Assembly: GCF_020382885.2 (NCBI RefSeq) | Contig: NC_058493.1 | Location: forward strand, 29,019,067 to 29,083,066 | Direction: 5' to 3' | Length of the DNA: 64,000 bases | From: Scatophagus argus | Lineage: Eukaryota > Chordata > Actinopteri > Scatophagidae | In this document: piece after piece, positions 35,198 to 46,650 of the stretch | How positions within the stretch are numbered: position 1 is the stretch's first letter | Layout of the letters: every line of letters begins with the position of its first letter | Translations under genes and position numbers: made by a program | The notes under the pieces: generated by a model | The model's database searches: none | The model's input: the letters and a program-made list of their open reading frames with translations, nothing else | What the model was told of the DNA's origin: nothing

Positions 35198-36731
35198 GAA
35201 CAGAGTCTACCTCACCACAGTGTCTTTGACAGGAAACAGCAGCAGCAGGATGACTCTAGCAGGTAAAACTTCACTTGTTATCGTTTCTGCTGCCTCTTGT
35301 TTATGTGATGTGTCGTCCATTTGACTGTCTGTTCACATTTTCCTTTTTTGTTTCTCTTTTGTTTTCTCTCTCTCCAGCATACAGAGAAAAGATGCGAGAG
35401 CTCCCCCTGGTGTCTCTGTTTTGCTCCTGCATCCTCCCTGAACCCAGAGACGCCACAGCTGACAAGAAGGAAGGTCAGCAGCACTCTTTGAACTGTCATA
35501 GATGAACCATTTCCAACGCACAGCCATCATCAGTGTTATTAGTTCCATCTGTGCCTTTCCTGCCAAGAAGTGAAAAGGTTTGCTGTGCAAAAATGAATCT
35601 GAATCATGATCATGACTCGGGACAGCAGGATTTATTCAGGGAGAAAACTGACTTTCTGACAGGCAAGAAAAGTAAAATCATCACCTGATGATCACTGATC
35701 AAACACGTCAGTCATGACTAAAATATCGTTCTCTAGTGCTCATGTTGATGCTAGTGCACAAGGAAGTCTTTAATGTGGAAAAACCCTGCCTATTTATTAG
35801 AAATGTGTTATTTTACTGTTTCATACTCTTCTTGCAGCAGGTGTGGTGGATTTGAACCTGTGCAACATCCGCGACATGGAAGTGATCGAACTGAGCAAGC
35901 GGGCGAGCGGCCAGGCCTTCGAGGTCATCCTGAAGCCGCCCACCTTTGACGGCGGCCCTGAGCTGAGGGCAACCACGCCACCTCGCCAGAAACCCTCGCT
36001 GGAAGAGATCCAGAAGAAACTGGACGCCGCTCAAGAGAGGAGGAAGGTGTGTGCAGAGCGAGTGCAGTTTAAGAAAGTTAGGGAAACAGCAGTCAACAGA
36101 TTTTTAATTGGTTTTCAATTGTTATTTTAACGTACTGCTGATGGTGACGTCGCACATTACACAAAGTGTAAAAGAGAGCAGGGTAATTATTATGCTGTGA
36201 CGGAAGTAAGACTACCAATAAAGTTTGGTTTACTCTCAGCGGTCACATCATTGAGACACTGATTGGAGTGTAACATCTATCAAAAATGACTGGGATTCTG
36301 CTGGAAAAGCAGAGCCAAAAACATGCATACGCAGGTAGAAGCTGAGTGTAAACCTTCCCGCTGTCTCCCTCTAGTGTCAGGAGGCGGAGCTGCTAAAGCA
36401 CCTCGCTGAGAGGAGGGAGCACGAACGTGAAGTCGCTCAGAAAGCTTTGACCAAAGAGCGCCAGGAGCACCGAGCTGACGCCGACAAGGAACAGCGGCAG
36501 ATGCACCTGAACGCCTCGCAGGAGAGGCTGCAGGAGGAGGTGAGGACACAGGATTTGTCACCAGTTTTCATTGTCTCCTACTGAGAACATTCAGATTCTG
36601 TGTAATGGAAGTGATATGAATCACTAACGGGATGTTATGGTTGTGTCTTTCAGGACATGCACAGTGTGGAGGTGAGGACGAGTTGGAGCAGGAGGGAGGA
36701 CTTCTGGGTAGACGTATTGGGGCAGACATGA
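35198..36731 (+). CDS. stmn4l: Stathmin-4-like microtubule regulator with altered second tubulin-binding repeat
   Basis: A 5' UTR part starts at 35198. Coding exons: 35250-35262, 35378-35473, 35838-36046, 36375-36539, 36654-36731, giving 186 intact residues. Residues 1-20 ([20 protein letters not shown]) match the SCG10/SCLIP/RB3 N-terminal extension with the palmitoylated Cys pair (CSC) that targets Golgi and membrane vesicles. [23 protein letters not shown] and the EEIQKKL..AQERRK helix begin the stathmin domain, which binds two tubulin dimers and is controlled by phosphorylation. Exon 4 is 9 codons shorter than in stathmin-4: the conserved EENNNF segment is missing, replaced by [12 protein letters not shown]. 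The last exon starts normally (DMHSVEV) then diverges. The absence of stops suggests a fast-evolving paralog, though early pseudogenisation is possible. The symbol is by analogy to the zebrafish paralog. Confidence 0.85.
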
Positions 36732-38625
36732 AGACAGTGGTGCAATAATAAAAAATCCAAATCTAGAGAGCTAACTTTTCAAACAGTATATGATCTAAGG
36801 TCTACTTTTGCTATAAATATGGTTAAAGTGTTCCTTCCCAGTTTATCTTTCTATCTATCAATCAGTTTACTCAACAGCAAACTTATTCTTATTTTACCTT
36901 TAACGGTGCAGTTTGTCAGATATGGCCTGAATTTTGGTTTTAAACATTTTTGAAAGTGAACTAACATCACCAGAATGTGAAGAAACAACAGTGTTGACAT
37001 TATGTCAGGGACATGTTGCGTGGCACAGATATCCACTAAAGTTAGCATGCTAAACAGCTAGCCGCCGTCCGTCCTGTCTGTAATACCACTTTGTACCTCT
37101 GGGACACACTTCAGCCAGTTATTGAACCATTATCCTGAAAAAATCTAGAGTTAGCGTGTGCTAGCAGTGTGCTAACAGCACCCCCTTTCTTCTACTTGCA
37201 GGTGTCTTGATGGCCTGATCACAACACAAGCTGAATTTTACTTGGAAGCCATTTTGGAGGGCGATGAGCTGAGGATTGATGTGCCAGCAACCTGGCAATG
37301 CTCCAACTGGGAGGCTGACAGGAAGAGACTCTGAAAAGAGAGAGAGAAGAAGAGAGATGATGAGGAGGACTGAGGTTGAGTCTGACTCCCCTCTACAACC
37401 AGGCCTCTTCTTAACAAGATAAACTCTTTACAACGGGAAACTGAAGGACGCTGCAGATTCAGTCATCATTAGGGGATTTACTGTGCTTTGTTGCCATGCC
37501 AACAGTGCCAATGTGTTTGTGTGTGTTTGAGTGTGTAGGCTTCAAGGACTCAACGTCGTCGCACAAAGTTATTCCCAATTCAACCAAACCGCAAACGGAA
37601 CCCAAACATAAACCCAAAGGAAATGTTGCAACTAAGAAGAAGAACCCGCACAGCAACACTCGACCCAACTTCTTCTACGTGCCCAGATGTACAGCTGATC
37701 AGAGTGAAACAGCCCCACCTGCTGGACAGTTTACATCATTAAATTTACTGTAAAACAGTACGACAAACAGCAAAGGTTTGATCAGTTATACATGGCTTTT
37801 TAGGGATATCTGGTAGCAGCTGTAAGAAAGTTCAACAGTCTGGACTGTTTAAGCTGAGTCCAAGAGCTGTTACAGGTCGAGACCAAGTCAAGACCAGTAC
37901 CAGGAAGGGCAGAAAGCGGGTATAGTTGAGATTAGACAGTCAGAACAGCCACAATACTGAGAAAAAGTCAGGTTGAAAACACCCACCGGACCAAAGCAAG
38001 TCGCCGTTACCACGTTCATGAGATCGAGACAAGTCTGAGTGAAAAATAAAGACGACACGAAGACAAGTGTCAGTTAAAACACCAGGACAGTTTCAAACAC
38101 TCTCGTGTCAAAACATCCATGAGCCTGAGACAAGTCAGAGTTTAAACATTCACTGAGCAGAGATGAGTTGACGCGAGATCAGGAGTGATACGCGATGAGA
38201 AAGAGAAAGATTAAACTACGGCTCTGCTTTATCACAGCCCCCTCAGAAATGAGACCAGTCCAAATAGAAATCAGCATGTTAGCATTCATGCGGCCATTGA
38301 AGCTACGCGTCTGCCTTTGCTTCCTGTGTGAACTGGATGAGAAGACGAGCGGTCGACAGCAAACGGCTAACGTCAGCCGTATCACAGGATGCCTTCCTGT
38401 CCAACGCCCTGCTGATGTGGAGGAACGAATCTCACTGAAAAGTGACTGATGATCGATTGTCTACATTTTTTACTGCAAGTGTGTTTGTATGTGTCAGTCT
38501 GTTTCCCTGGCAACGTCATTGTAAAGCAGTCAGGCTGAGATGATGATGATGATGATGATGATGTTGATGTACAGAAATCACATTATATTTTAAATTCAAG
38601 AATAAAATCAGGACACCTTTCTTCA
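36732..38625 (+). other. Probable 3' UTR and flank of the stathmin-like gene
   Basis: No other gene is apparent. The first plus-strand AATAAA with a plausible context is at 38601-38606, which would give a 3' UTR near 1.9 kb. A GAT trinucleotide run sits at about 38539-38562. A plus-strand frame near 37496-37753 is rich in Lys/Pro/Thr and lacks family similarity. Confidence 0.45.
38601..38606 (+). terminator. Plus-strand polyadenylation signal
   Basis: AATAAA that could end the stathmin-like transcript. It lies only 32 bases from the opposing minus-strand signal at 38639-38644. Confidence 0.5.
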
Positions 38626-38638
38626 TTGTTCCGTTGTT

Positions 38639-38644
38639 TTTATT
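38639..38644 (-). terminator. Minus-strand polyadenylation signal, likely for IL-17 gene
   Basis: AATAAA on the minus strand past the IL-17 coding region ending at 39565. It follows a cluster of ATTTA motifs, consistent with the end of a cytokine 3' UTR. Confidence 0.5.
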
Positions 38645-38673
38645 GAATCAGCGATACATTCAGCCTCTGAACC

Positions 38674-38770
38674 ATAAATACATTAATATCACATCATGAA
38701 TAAATACCTGCTGAAGATCAAAACACTTAAATAATAAATGTAATTTAAATAAACTAAATCCATAAATAGA
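38674..38770 (-). promoter_or_regulatory. AU-rich element cluster in the IL-17 3' UTR
   Basis: On the minus strand there are seven ATTTA pentamers in about 95 bases, several sharing bases with TTATTTA contexts. Clustered AUUUA is the hallmark of unstable cytokine mRNAs bound by tristetraprolin and HuR. The assignment to the IL-17 transcript is inferred from position and orientation; background AT-richness is the alternative. Confidence 0.55.
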
Positions 38771-39564
38771 ACATAATATATGAAACACATCAATTAATAA
38801 TCTGAGTTTGAACTTAAGCTCTGGTGTGTAGAGTTTAGAGACAAATGAAAAAGTAAACAAAGAAAATTCAAGGAAATTAAAAAAAAAAACAAAAGAGACC
38901 AGAGAATTCGACATCCGATAAATCACGGAGCAGCATGTCACTTAACATCAAACCAAACTAAAGACACGATGAAAAGGCAGACAAACAATATTGAGTTGCT
39001 TTCTGATAAACGCGTGTTCATCTGAATCATAACATGTTCACTAATTCCAATCTATAATCTGTCAACACATACGAAACATCTGATCTGTTTTATCTGCCAA
39101 ACACTTCAGTCGAACTTTCACTCTAAGCAGAGGAGACTACGACAAGCCGTGTGTTAGTCCAGACTCCTGGTTAGAACTCCTCTGTTAAACTGTGTTATTT
39201 ATTTTATTGAATTGTTTATATCACCAAACTCTGATTTGTGCATGTTGGCTAACGTCAAAATTCTGATTATTCAAATCTCTAATTTAATTAGAAAGAAAGC
39301 ATCTGTTACTTTCTATTTCCTTTTAGTGAATTTGTACATCAACATTAAAAGATGATTTTCCTAACTTACTGCTATTAATTTATATTTATATCGCACAACA
39401 AAGCGAAGTAAAAGTACTCAGTTGATGTAAAACCCTCAAACATTTTGAAAATTTTCTTTTCCAAATGTCCCTGATCTTCACGTTTTTGTTGGTACTCATC
39501 CTCCATACAGAAGCTCATGTTGGCGGCAGACCGACCCAGTAGCCGGTCTGGTCCCTGCTGGTCT

Positions 39565-41090
39565 TCACTCCTGGTGTTGGATGAGGGGTCGGACACACGT
39601 GCAGCCCACGGCGATAAGGCGGGACTCCAGACGATAGTGGTAGCTGTGCCCCGCCCCTGACTCCGCCCCCGTTGACTTCACCCGGCGCAGCACCATCACC
39701 TGGTGCATGATGGGTCTGGACTCCAAGTTCAGGTCCTCCCGGCCTTCCATGTCCAGACAGCCATGCAGCAAACAACGAGCCTCCGACAGCATCGGAGGGA
39801 ACAGAGACTCGTCATGGGAGACGCTGAGTACGGAGAGACAGAAGGGACAAAACACTATGAGTATCATCTGTAAATTCTGTCATTAAAGGACCATGCCGCT
39901 GTTTTTTAAGGTCTGTGTACAAGAGATGGCGTGGTTTCCTGCGTGTGTTTACTTACTTGTACGTCCACGGGGAGATGGAGGCGTTGTGCAGCGGCCTGAT
40001 GTGTCTGGAAGAAATCAGAGAGTTGGGGTCGAGCTGCAGGGGGACCGTTTCTACCGTTGCACCATCAGAAGACTTCCTGTGTGTCTTCCCTGAGGGTTTT
40101 GAGTGGCCGCCTGTTTTTGGCATGGCTGCTGCCTCCGTCATCATCATCCTCATCATCATCACCACTGCCACCACACAGACAGCCTGAGGAAGAGAAGACG
40201 AGGCCGCCTTTATTCTAACACGTGTAAGGATTAATGTCTGAGTTTCCCAACCAAAAGAGTCAGTAGAATGACTGAGATGATGCAACAGTCAAGGCGCTTC
40301 ATAACAAGAACGTACTGTAATTAAAAATGCAACATATCAGCTGTCATAAGAAATCATAATGCAAACATGTGAAACGTTCACATTCAGTTGATCTGAACCT
40401 CATGCAACAAACTAAATGTCACATTTGAAAACAACTCAAAACATCAGAATTTTACATTTGAAGTTTTACTTCAACATATGAAAACTTTATACTAACGTGA
40501 GCAAAAGATTCGTTGCTGCAGTGAAATTACTGAATTATGTTGCAGTAAGCACAATTTTCACAACATAAATATGTAAGTGAAACAGAAAATATTGTCTGCA
40601 AAATACAAAGTTTCACACAATGTTTATGAATAAAGTTTAACTTTAATGTTATCACATGACATGATATGATGATGATATGATATTTGCCAAAGTGATTTTC
40701 TTTGCCGCACGTCTTCTTTGTGCGCTAGAACACGAACGTCTGAACAGCATTTTAATGGTTTCATCTGTTTTATAAATGAAGACATTTTTGGATCATATTG
40801 TCACTTTGCATGACTTTTGATGCTGTCATCACCAGACACTTCAGCCAGTCACCCTTAAGCCAATCACATGACCAAGACTCAAAACAAACCCATCATTCAC
40901 CCTGCTGCTGCCATCAATTGGTTGAGTTTTAATAAGTAATTTCATGGTTTATTGGTTCATATATATATTTTAAACTGTTAATCTGAATTTCTGCGTTTTA
41001 AAGTCCACCCTGAACTCAGCAGATTTGAATAAATCCATAAAACAAGTTTGTTTTTCCTACCGTCATCACTTTGTTAGAAGCTGAAAACAT
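39565..41090 (-). CDS. il17a/f: Interleukin-17A/F-type cytokine (minus-strand copy)
   Basis: Three exons, 41061-41090, 39957-40183 and 39565-39823, give an intact 171-residue secreted protein. Exon 1 plus the start of exon 2 form the signal peptide, whose core contains MMMRMMM, encoded by an ATG-rich trinucleotide repeat. The mature part has the IL-17 signature: ISPWTYN, SEARC..GC, RPIMHQVMVLRRV and the hallmark VGCTCVRPL near the C-terminus. The four intrachain cystine-knot cysteines (EARC, HGC, GCTC) are present. The two cysteines that link the chains in mammalian IL-17A (precursor C33 and C129) have no counterpart. Like other IL-17A/F proteins it should act through IL-17 receptor chains to drive mucosal antimicrobial responses. 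It is divergent from the second IL-17 gene at 48971, and the order IL-17-IL-17-paqr8 matches mammalian synteny. Exact ortholog (a/f1, 2 or 3) is not settled. Confidence 0.94.
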
Positions 41091-41342
41091 GTTGATAGTT
41101 TGGAGTCTCTGAGCGTCTCGCTTTCCTCTCTGGATCTTACTCAGATCTGGATGTGATCTGGTCCTCCTCGCAAATCTTAGCTGTGTTCGACTGTTTGGGC
41201 TCCTCGGGCTCTGCTGGAGGTTCAGGTGTTTAACCTGGAGGTTTGACGGGAACTCGCTCACGTACAGCTCTGAACTGTGTCCTCTGCTGACTGTTGACGT
41301 CTTCTTCTTCGCTGCTGTTCTGCTGGACTCTGGGTTTAGCTC

Positions 41343-41356
41343 TGATATTTATTCTG
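41343..41356 (-). promoter_or_regulatory. Possible TATA-like element of minus-strand IL-17 gene
   Basis: The minus strand reads AATAAATATCAG about 255-265 bases before the start codon, the only clear AT-rich TATA-like stretch there. Weak, positional evidence only. Confidence 0.25.
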
Positions 41357-41985
41357 ATCACAGAGTTGGTGCTGCTGTCGGACTTCCGCCGATGATGTCA
41401 CCCTTTCTTTCTCTATTGAGGTGTTTTTGATCCTCCTCTCCAAACCACTAAGATCAGACTCGCATGACAAGACCTGATGGTTGACCCACTTTCATAGTTG
41501 ATGTCAAGGTTTAATTATTCTGCACGCAAAATTTGCAGCAAATTTTCTAGGTCATCTGATCCTCAACAGCATGAAGTGTGCTCGATCACGAAATGAACCT
41601 CCACTGTGTCTGATTACACGTCTTCACACTTTACTTTTGGTTTGTTCAAATCAGGAAACCAGATTTTAGACAAAAAAATGGTTCTCCAACCTCTTGTCAG
41701 CAGTTTCTGTCTTTTATTTCAGTTTTCCCAGTTTACTGTGGAAGAACTGAGCTCACTGACCAACAGTCCTGACCTTAGCCAATTCAGCAGCTTCAAGAGG
41801 AACTGCAACTCAAGCTCGATCAATCAGTCGTGGACTAGAAAATCTATTGATAATTGACACATCAGTCTTACTTATTACTTATTTAATTTCTTTGCCCTGA
41901 GCCATTCAGAAGTCTGCTGATTGCAGCCCACTGGACAGGCTTCAGGTTTAACACTGTGTGTAAAGCAGTATACCATTTTCAGCTA

Positions 41986-42533
41986 CACTGTACAGACAAA
42001 AGTATTGGGACAGCTGCCCATCACACCAACAGGGACTTTAATGACGTCTCATTGTAAACACACAGACAGCTTTGCAGCTCTAACAGCTTCCACTCTTCTG
42101 TGAAGGCTTTCCACAACATGTTGGAGTGTTTCTGTGGGAATTTGTGCCCATTCATGCAGTAGAGCATTTGTGAGGTCACACACTGATGTTGGACCAAAAG
42201 GCCTGGCTCACAATCTCCGTTCCAGTTCATCCCAAAGGTGTTGGATGGGGTTGAGGTCAGGGCTCTGTGTGGGCCAGTCAAGTTCTTCCACACCAAACTC
42301 ATCCAACCATGTCTTTATGGAGCTTTGCTTTGTGCACTGGGGCACAGTCATGCTGGAATAGAAAAGGGCCTTCAACAAACTGTTGCCACAAAGTTGGAAG
42401 CATAGCATTGTCCAAAATGTCTTGGTGTGCTGAAGCATTAAGATTTCCCTTCACTGGAAGTCAGGGGCCGAGCCCAAACCCTGAGGAACAGACCCATGAA
42501 GAGGGCTGTCTGGATACTTCTGTCTATATTGTG
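41986..42533 (-). mobile_element. Tc1/mariner-like element, internally deleted, copy 4
   Basis: Minus-strand element with a terminal repeat at the low-coordinate end (ACAAAAGTATTGGGACA) and a shortened, diverged one at the high end (CAATATAGACAGAAGTATC). Inside is the C-terminal half of the Tc1-type transposase with WLDEFGVEELDWP and SPDLNPIQHLWDELERRL; the reading frame is short and the N-terminal half is missing. Its left junction (PS: AGCCCTCTTCATGGGTC on the element strand) matches copy 1, not copy 3, so two deletion subtypes are present. Confidence 0.9.
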
Positions 42534-44801
42534 TGCTTTACTTACAGGCCACAGCAAACACTGTCGCCAGCTACCACACAATACTTCTGTTATGTCTGTC
42601 CCTTACAGAAACGAGCCACCTGCATGAAGACAATCAATGACAACCAATGAGAAAAGGCCCTCAAAATGTTCATTTAATTTGCTCCGAGCAGAGTCACATG
42701 CACTCATTTTCTCTTGACAAATGATCTCATTACCAGCTTTTAAAATCCGTCCTCACCTTCCGTAATAATCAATTCTTTGTCATATCTGATAGTAAATTTA
42801 ACGTTTTTGGTTGTTGGTTGGGTGAAACACCTTGGGGAAATTTGGGAGCATTTTTCATATTTTATACCACTTAATGGACAATCAAAGAAAACAATAGAAA
42901 TATCATAATATAAGATTCTTAAATAAAAATGAAGACTGTGATCCAGATCTTATCAGCATCATCAAAGCTGGATCCCACTGCAGTCTGAAAGACATCAAAT
43001 TTGTGCAGCAGCTTCGGCATGTGGAGGACATTCACAGGTTACACTTATGGGGCTGCTGTCCACATAGTTATGGCCACATTTCCTCTTGTATTTGATGGTA
43101 AATGAGAAATGTGGAGGTCACATTAGAGCAAAGTGTGTCAGAAGTGCCGCTGGGAGACCTACAAGCATCCTGCACTGACTGAACCCTGCACTCCTGTGAC
43201 AATAAAGCATGAAGTCAAAACCTGGACCCTGCAGTATCTGGACTGCAGCTCGACCAGCAGCAGTTGGTTGGTCGTCTTCTGTCTCAAATATAACGTTTTA
43301 TGTATGTATATGTGTATGTGAGAATCTTTTCTTAAATGACCAGAAAGAAGAAAAGGAAGAGTCTAATCTATCAGATGTTTGTCTCCGCTTGGTGAGACGG
43401 TCCGGTTTGATCTGATCTGAGGTTTGTCTTGTCTTGTCTGAGGCTCAGGTATGCGGTGTGACATCCAGTCACAGCTGCTTTCATGTCTGAGGAGAAACTT
43501 CCCAATGTGACCACACTGTGGTCCCGTCCTGGGGCCCCTGTTCACTGTGGGGCCCCTGCGTCACTCAGGCTGGCCCCCTCTTTGTTCACCTCTGCTGGGG
43601 GTTTTAGATTTGCTGAGTTGCCTGTGCAGTCATGTGCTGCAGGATGTGAGCGTGGTCTGACCTGGTTTACAGTCATGTTGTGACTCAGGCCGGTCCTGAC
43701 TGCAGTGTCATCACTGTCAGGTGTGTGTGTGTGTGTCTGCCCACGCCGCCGGCTCGGCTCTGACCTACTTTGATTGACGGGTCGATGTTTATCAGTGATG
43801 CGAGAGGCTTCCTGCTTCCTGTCAGTTTACAGCCATCAAACTGTGCTGTTTCCAGGCCGAGCGTCGCCGCACTCAAACCCGTTCACGTCTGTGCGTCACA
43901 TCTGAGGCCGAGCGCTGGTTTGTTCTTCAGAGGATCGTAGTTTCTTTGTGTTTAATGAAGCAGGGAGATGTTGCTGAGCTGCACACAAACAATTAAAAGA
44001 AGGAGGACGCAGCTGAAGCTCCAGGTTTACTGTGCCAGACCCTGTGCCAGTCGTCTGTTTTATATGCATATTTGTGAAAGGATGTGAGGCGGAACATCAG
44101 CTGATTACAGCAAAAGCCGGCCATGTTCAGACTCATGTGTTCAGGTTGACGCTGATGTCCCAGGAACGTCCTGAGTGAGTTTGTCCCAGTTTGGCACAAA
44201 CGTCCTCCAAACCACAGCACAACCCTGCACTCAAACATGAGCTCTCTGCAGATTAAATCTGTTTGGAAGCTCAGTCTTCCTCTGCTTCCATCTCGCTGGG
44301 CCCCACACTTTGGTGAGAGTACAAATACCACAGTGTAAAATTACTGCATTACAAGTCAGGTTCAATGTTGATGATTACTGTCACACAGCAGGGACTGACA
44401 GTGATGTGCAGCAAACAAATACTTCCTACTTCCTTCCTACTTTAGAGTACAACATTTTAATGTTTAACAAACTGCTGGGTGATTTGATTTGCTTTATGTA
44501 TTTCTTAAGTCATCCTGTGTTTTATAAAAAGTTCATCTGCAAATGAATAAGTACAGCAGTCAGATAAACGTAGTGGTGCATGAAGTATTGTACTACAGTA
44601 AAGTACAAGTTCCTGAACACTCTCACAAAACACAAAACTCGATTACATGTGCGTAGCTCCACTGACAGTTCACAGGAGGTTGAAGTGAACTTCTTGGCAT
44701 CCCAAATGATTTCAGTCACAAATTTCCAGTGAGTTGGGGATTAAAAAGAACAGAAAAAAATGAATGAGTACGAAGGAAAGATGATGTCAGCTGCCCCCCT
44801 C

Positions 44802-44846
44802 CCTCCCTCTCCCTCCCCCTCCCTCCCCCTCCCTCCCCCTCCCTCC
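44802..44846. repeat. Homopyrimidine CCCTCC array
   Basis: Strand-asymmetric tract of CCCTCC/CCCTCCCC units. The minus strand is correspondingly G-rich, with at least four runs of three or more G, and could form a G-quadruplex. Confidence 0.8.
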
Positions 44847-44954
44847 ATCACAGGGACAAATTACAGCAGCTCACAGTAATTCACAGGAGTTTCCACTGAG
44901 TGGCAGCTCGTTGTGCTTCAGTATGTGATGACAGGAATGTGTGTCACCCTCACA

Positions 44955-44990
44955 GTGAGGGGAGTCCGGCCTGATCAGGACTCCCCTCAC
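44955..44990. repeat. 13-bp perfect inverted repeat
   Basis: GTGAGGGGAGTCC at 44955-44967 pairs with 44978-44990 across a 10-base loop. Confidence 0.85.
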
Positions 44991-46139
44991 CCCCCTCACC
45001 TTTCTCACCCCCCTCTCCTTCGTCCTGCCTTTCTTCCTTCCCTCAGTTCCTGCAGTCTTAGTCCACGACGTGACACCTTAATGAGCTGATTATGTTTTGT
45101 ATTAAACTTATTGAAGTTGTCTGATGACTGCAGCAGAGTGAGACGTCCTGTTCGTCTCCCTGAACTGAGTAACATCAAATGGAGCGAGTGCATGTTCATG
45201 ACTTCCGGCGTCGGTGGGCTTCCAGGCCGACGGTGACCCCTTCAAGACCCAATAAAAATCTACTACAGCCACAAATAACATCAAATATCTCTTAGTAAAA
45301 AGCAGCCAGAGCAAACTCGATGGGCAAACGTCGACCTGCCCGACAGGCCGATGGATTACGTTACTGAATTATAAAAACGTGATTTGTCTTGTCTAACTGA
45401 CTACATTTCAAAGTAATCTGAGCCACTCTGATCAGCGATTCACTTGTTACATCAGTAAAGTCTGTTCAGTTTAGCTTCCAGCAGACTCATGACAGAAACT
45501 TTTAGGAAAGAAAACAGTTTAAAGTGACATTCTGTAATTATGGGCACGTTTCTCATAACCTATCCAAACTAACTCATGTTACGATAAGAATTTGCTGCCT
45601 GTCCCAAATGAGGAATGTCCTGAATCCTAATCTAATCCTGCTCTCCTCCACCACACAACCCACGCCTGCAATCCGTGTGAAAAGTGCTGACGGCTCTGAC
45701 GGTAACCAGCGGCGGTTTGGTTTAACAGATTAAGGCTCATTGTCTCCGGTTTCCTCTCGCTCAGTCAAACGAGGTCAGAGTGAAGTTTCTGATAGATCTG
45801 ATACGCAGAAATTGTCTCAGAGCAAACCTCACAGTCGACCACATCACAGCTAAAAACCACAACAACACCCGCCTCCACCTGCTGTGATGTCTTCATGAGG
45901 GGCGGAGCCACAGCACACAAGGCCTGCTGCTCTCTGAGCCCCGAATATGGAAACAGGAGGTTAAGCTTTGACAAATTAGTGTTAATGACTTTTATCAGCA
46001 AAACATTGCTTGTTAGAAATAAATTATTTTTAATCCTTGAAAGCCTTTAAGCACAACTGATGTTAACTCTTTCAGCTCTATGTTTTAAGATGCTGTTATA
46101 AAGCAGTTATATAGTTAACATAAATATTCACCTGAAATG

Positions 46140-46470
46140 TGTGCTGGAAGACGTATTCAGATCTTTACTTGAGACTTGAAATGCACCAATTCAAAGAGCC
46201 ACATAAAAATACTTCATTACAAGTAAAAATCCTGCTTTCAGTCTGCATCAAAACTACAACAGAGAAGAGTTTGATGATGACGTGAAATCATTTCTAGACA
46301 TTTAAATGAAGAGATGCTGCACGTTGTCTTATCTCAGTGCAAAAGTATTGAAATTTGTGGTTTCCTGTGAGAAGTTTTACTCTATGCTTTATCAGTACTG
46401 AAGTACAGCTTGGGGGTATTTGCACACAGTATTCTGTTACTTTATACTTCTCGACAATATTGTATTTTTT
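46140..46470. repeat. Probable interspersed repeat with AAAGTA-type motifs
   Basis: The stretch has the AAATACTTCATTACAAGTAAAAATCC-like wording recurrent in percomorph genomes; similar wording appears near 15575-15605 and 51523-51670. Boundaries are approximate. Confidence 0.35.
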
Positions 46471-46539
46471 TACTTGGCTACACTTGACAGATCACAGACG
46501 TCTGGCTGGACACTGTGGTGTCCCACACACACTGAACTC

Positions 46540-46650
46540 TGACTCTGGAACTCATATGTTGTTGTGAATTTCCCCACTGCGGGATAAAGGATTGTCTTGT
46601 CTTGTCTTGTCTTGTCTTGTCTTCTTATCTTGTCTTGTCTTGTATCTAAA
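46540..46650 (+). mobile_element. 3' tail of a non-LTR retrotransposon
   Basis: GAATTTCCCCACTGCGGGAT followed by AAAGGATTGTCTTGTCTTG tail repeats is typical of 3' ends of fish CR1/Rex-like LINEs, which end in short tandem repeats. No coding part is attached. Confidence 0.6.

Noticed and set aside
37496-37753. An 85-residue frame behind the stathmin-like gene
   Set aside because: Lys/Pro/Thr-rich with no homolog recognised; lies in a probable 3' UTR.
41016-41261. An 81-residue minus-strand frame as IL-17 exon 1
   Set aside because: Only its short inner part (from the ATG at 41090) fits a first exon with donor; the longer upstream portion has no signal peptide and is more likely 5' UTR.
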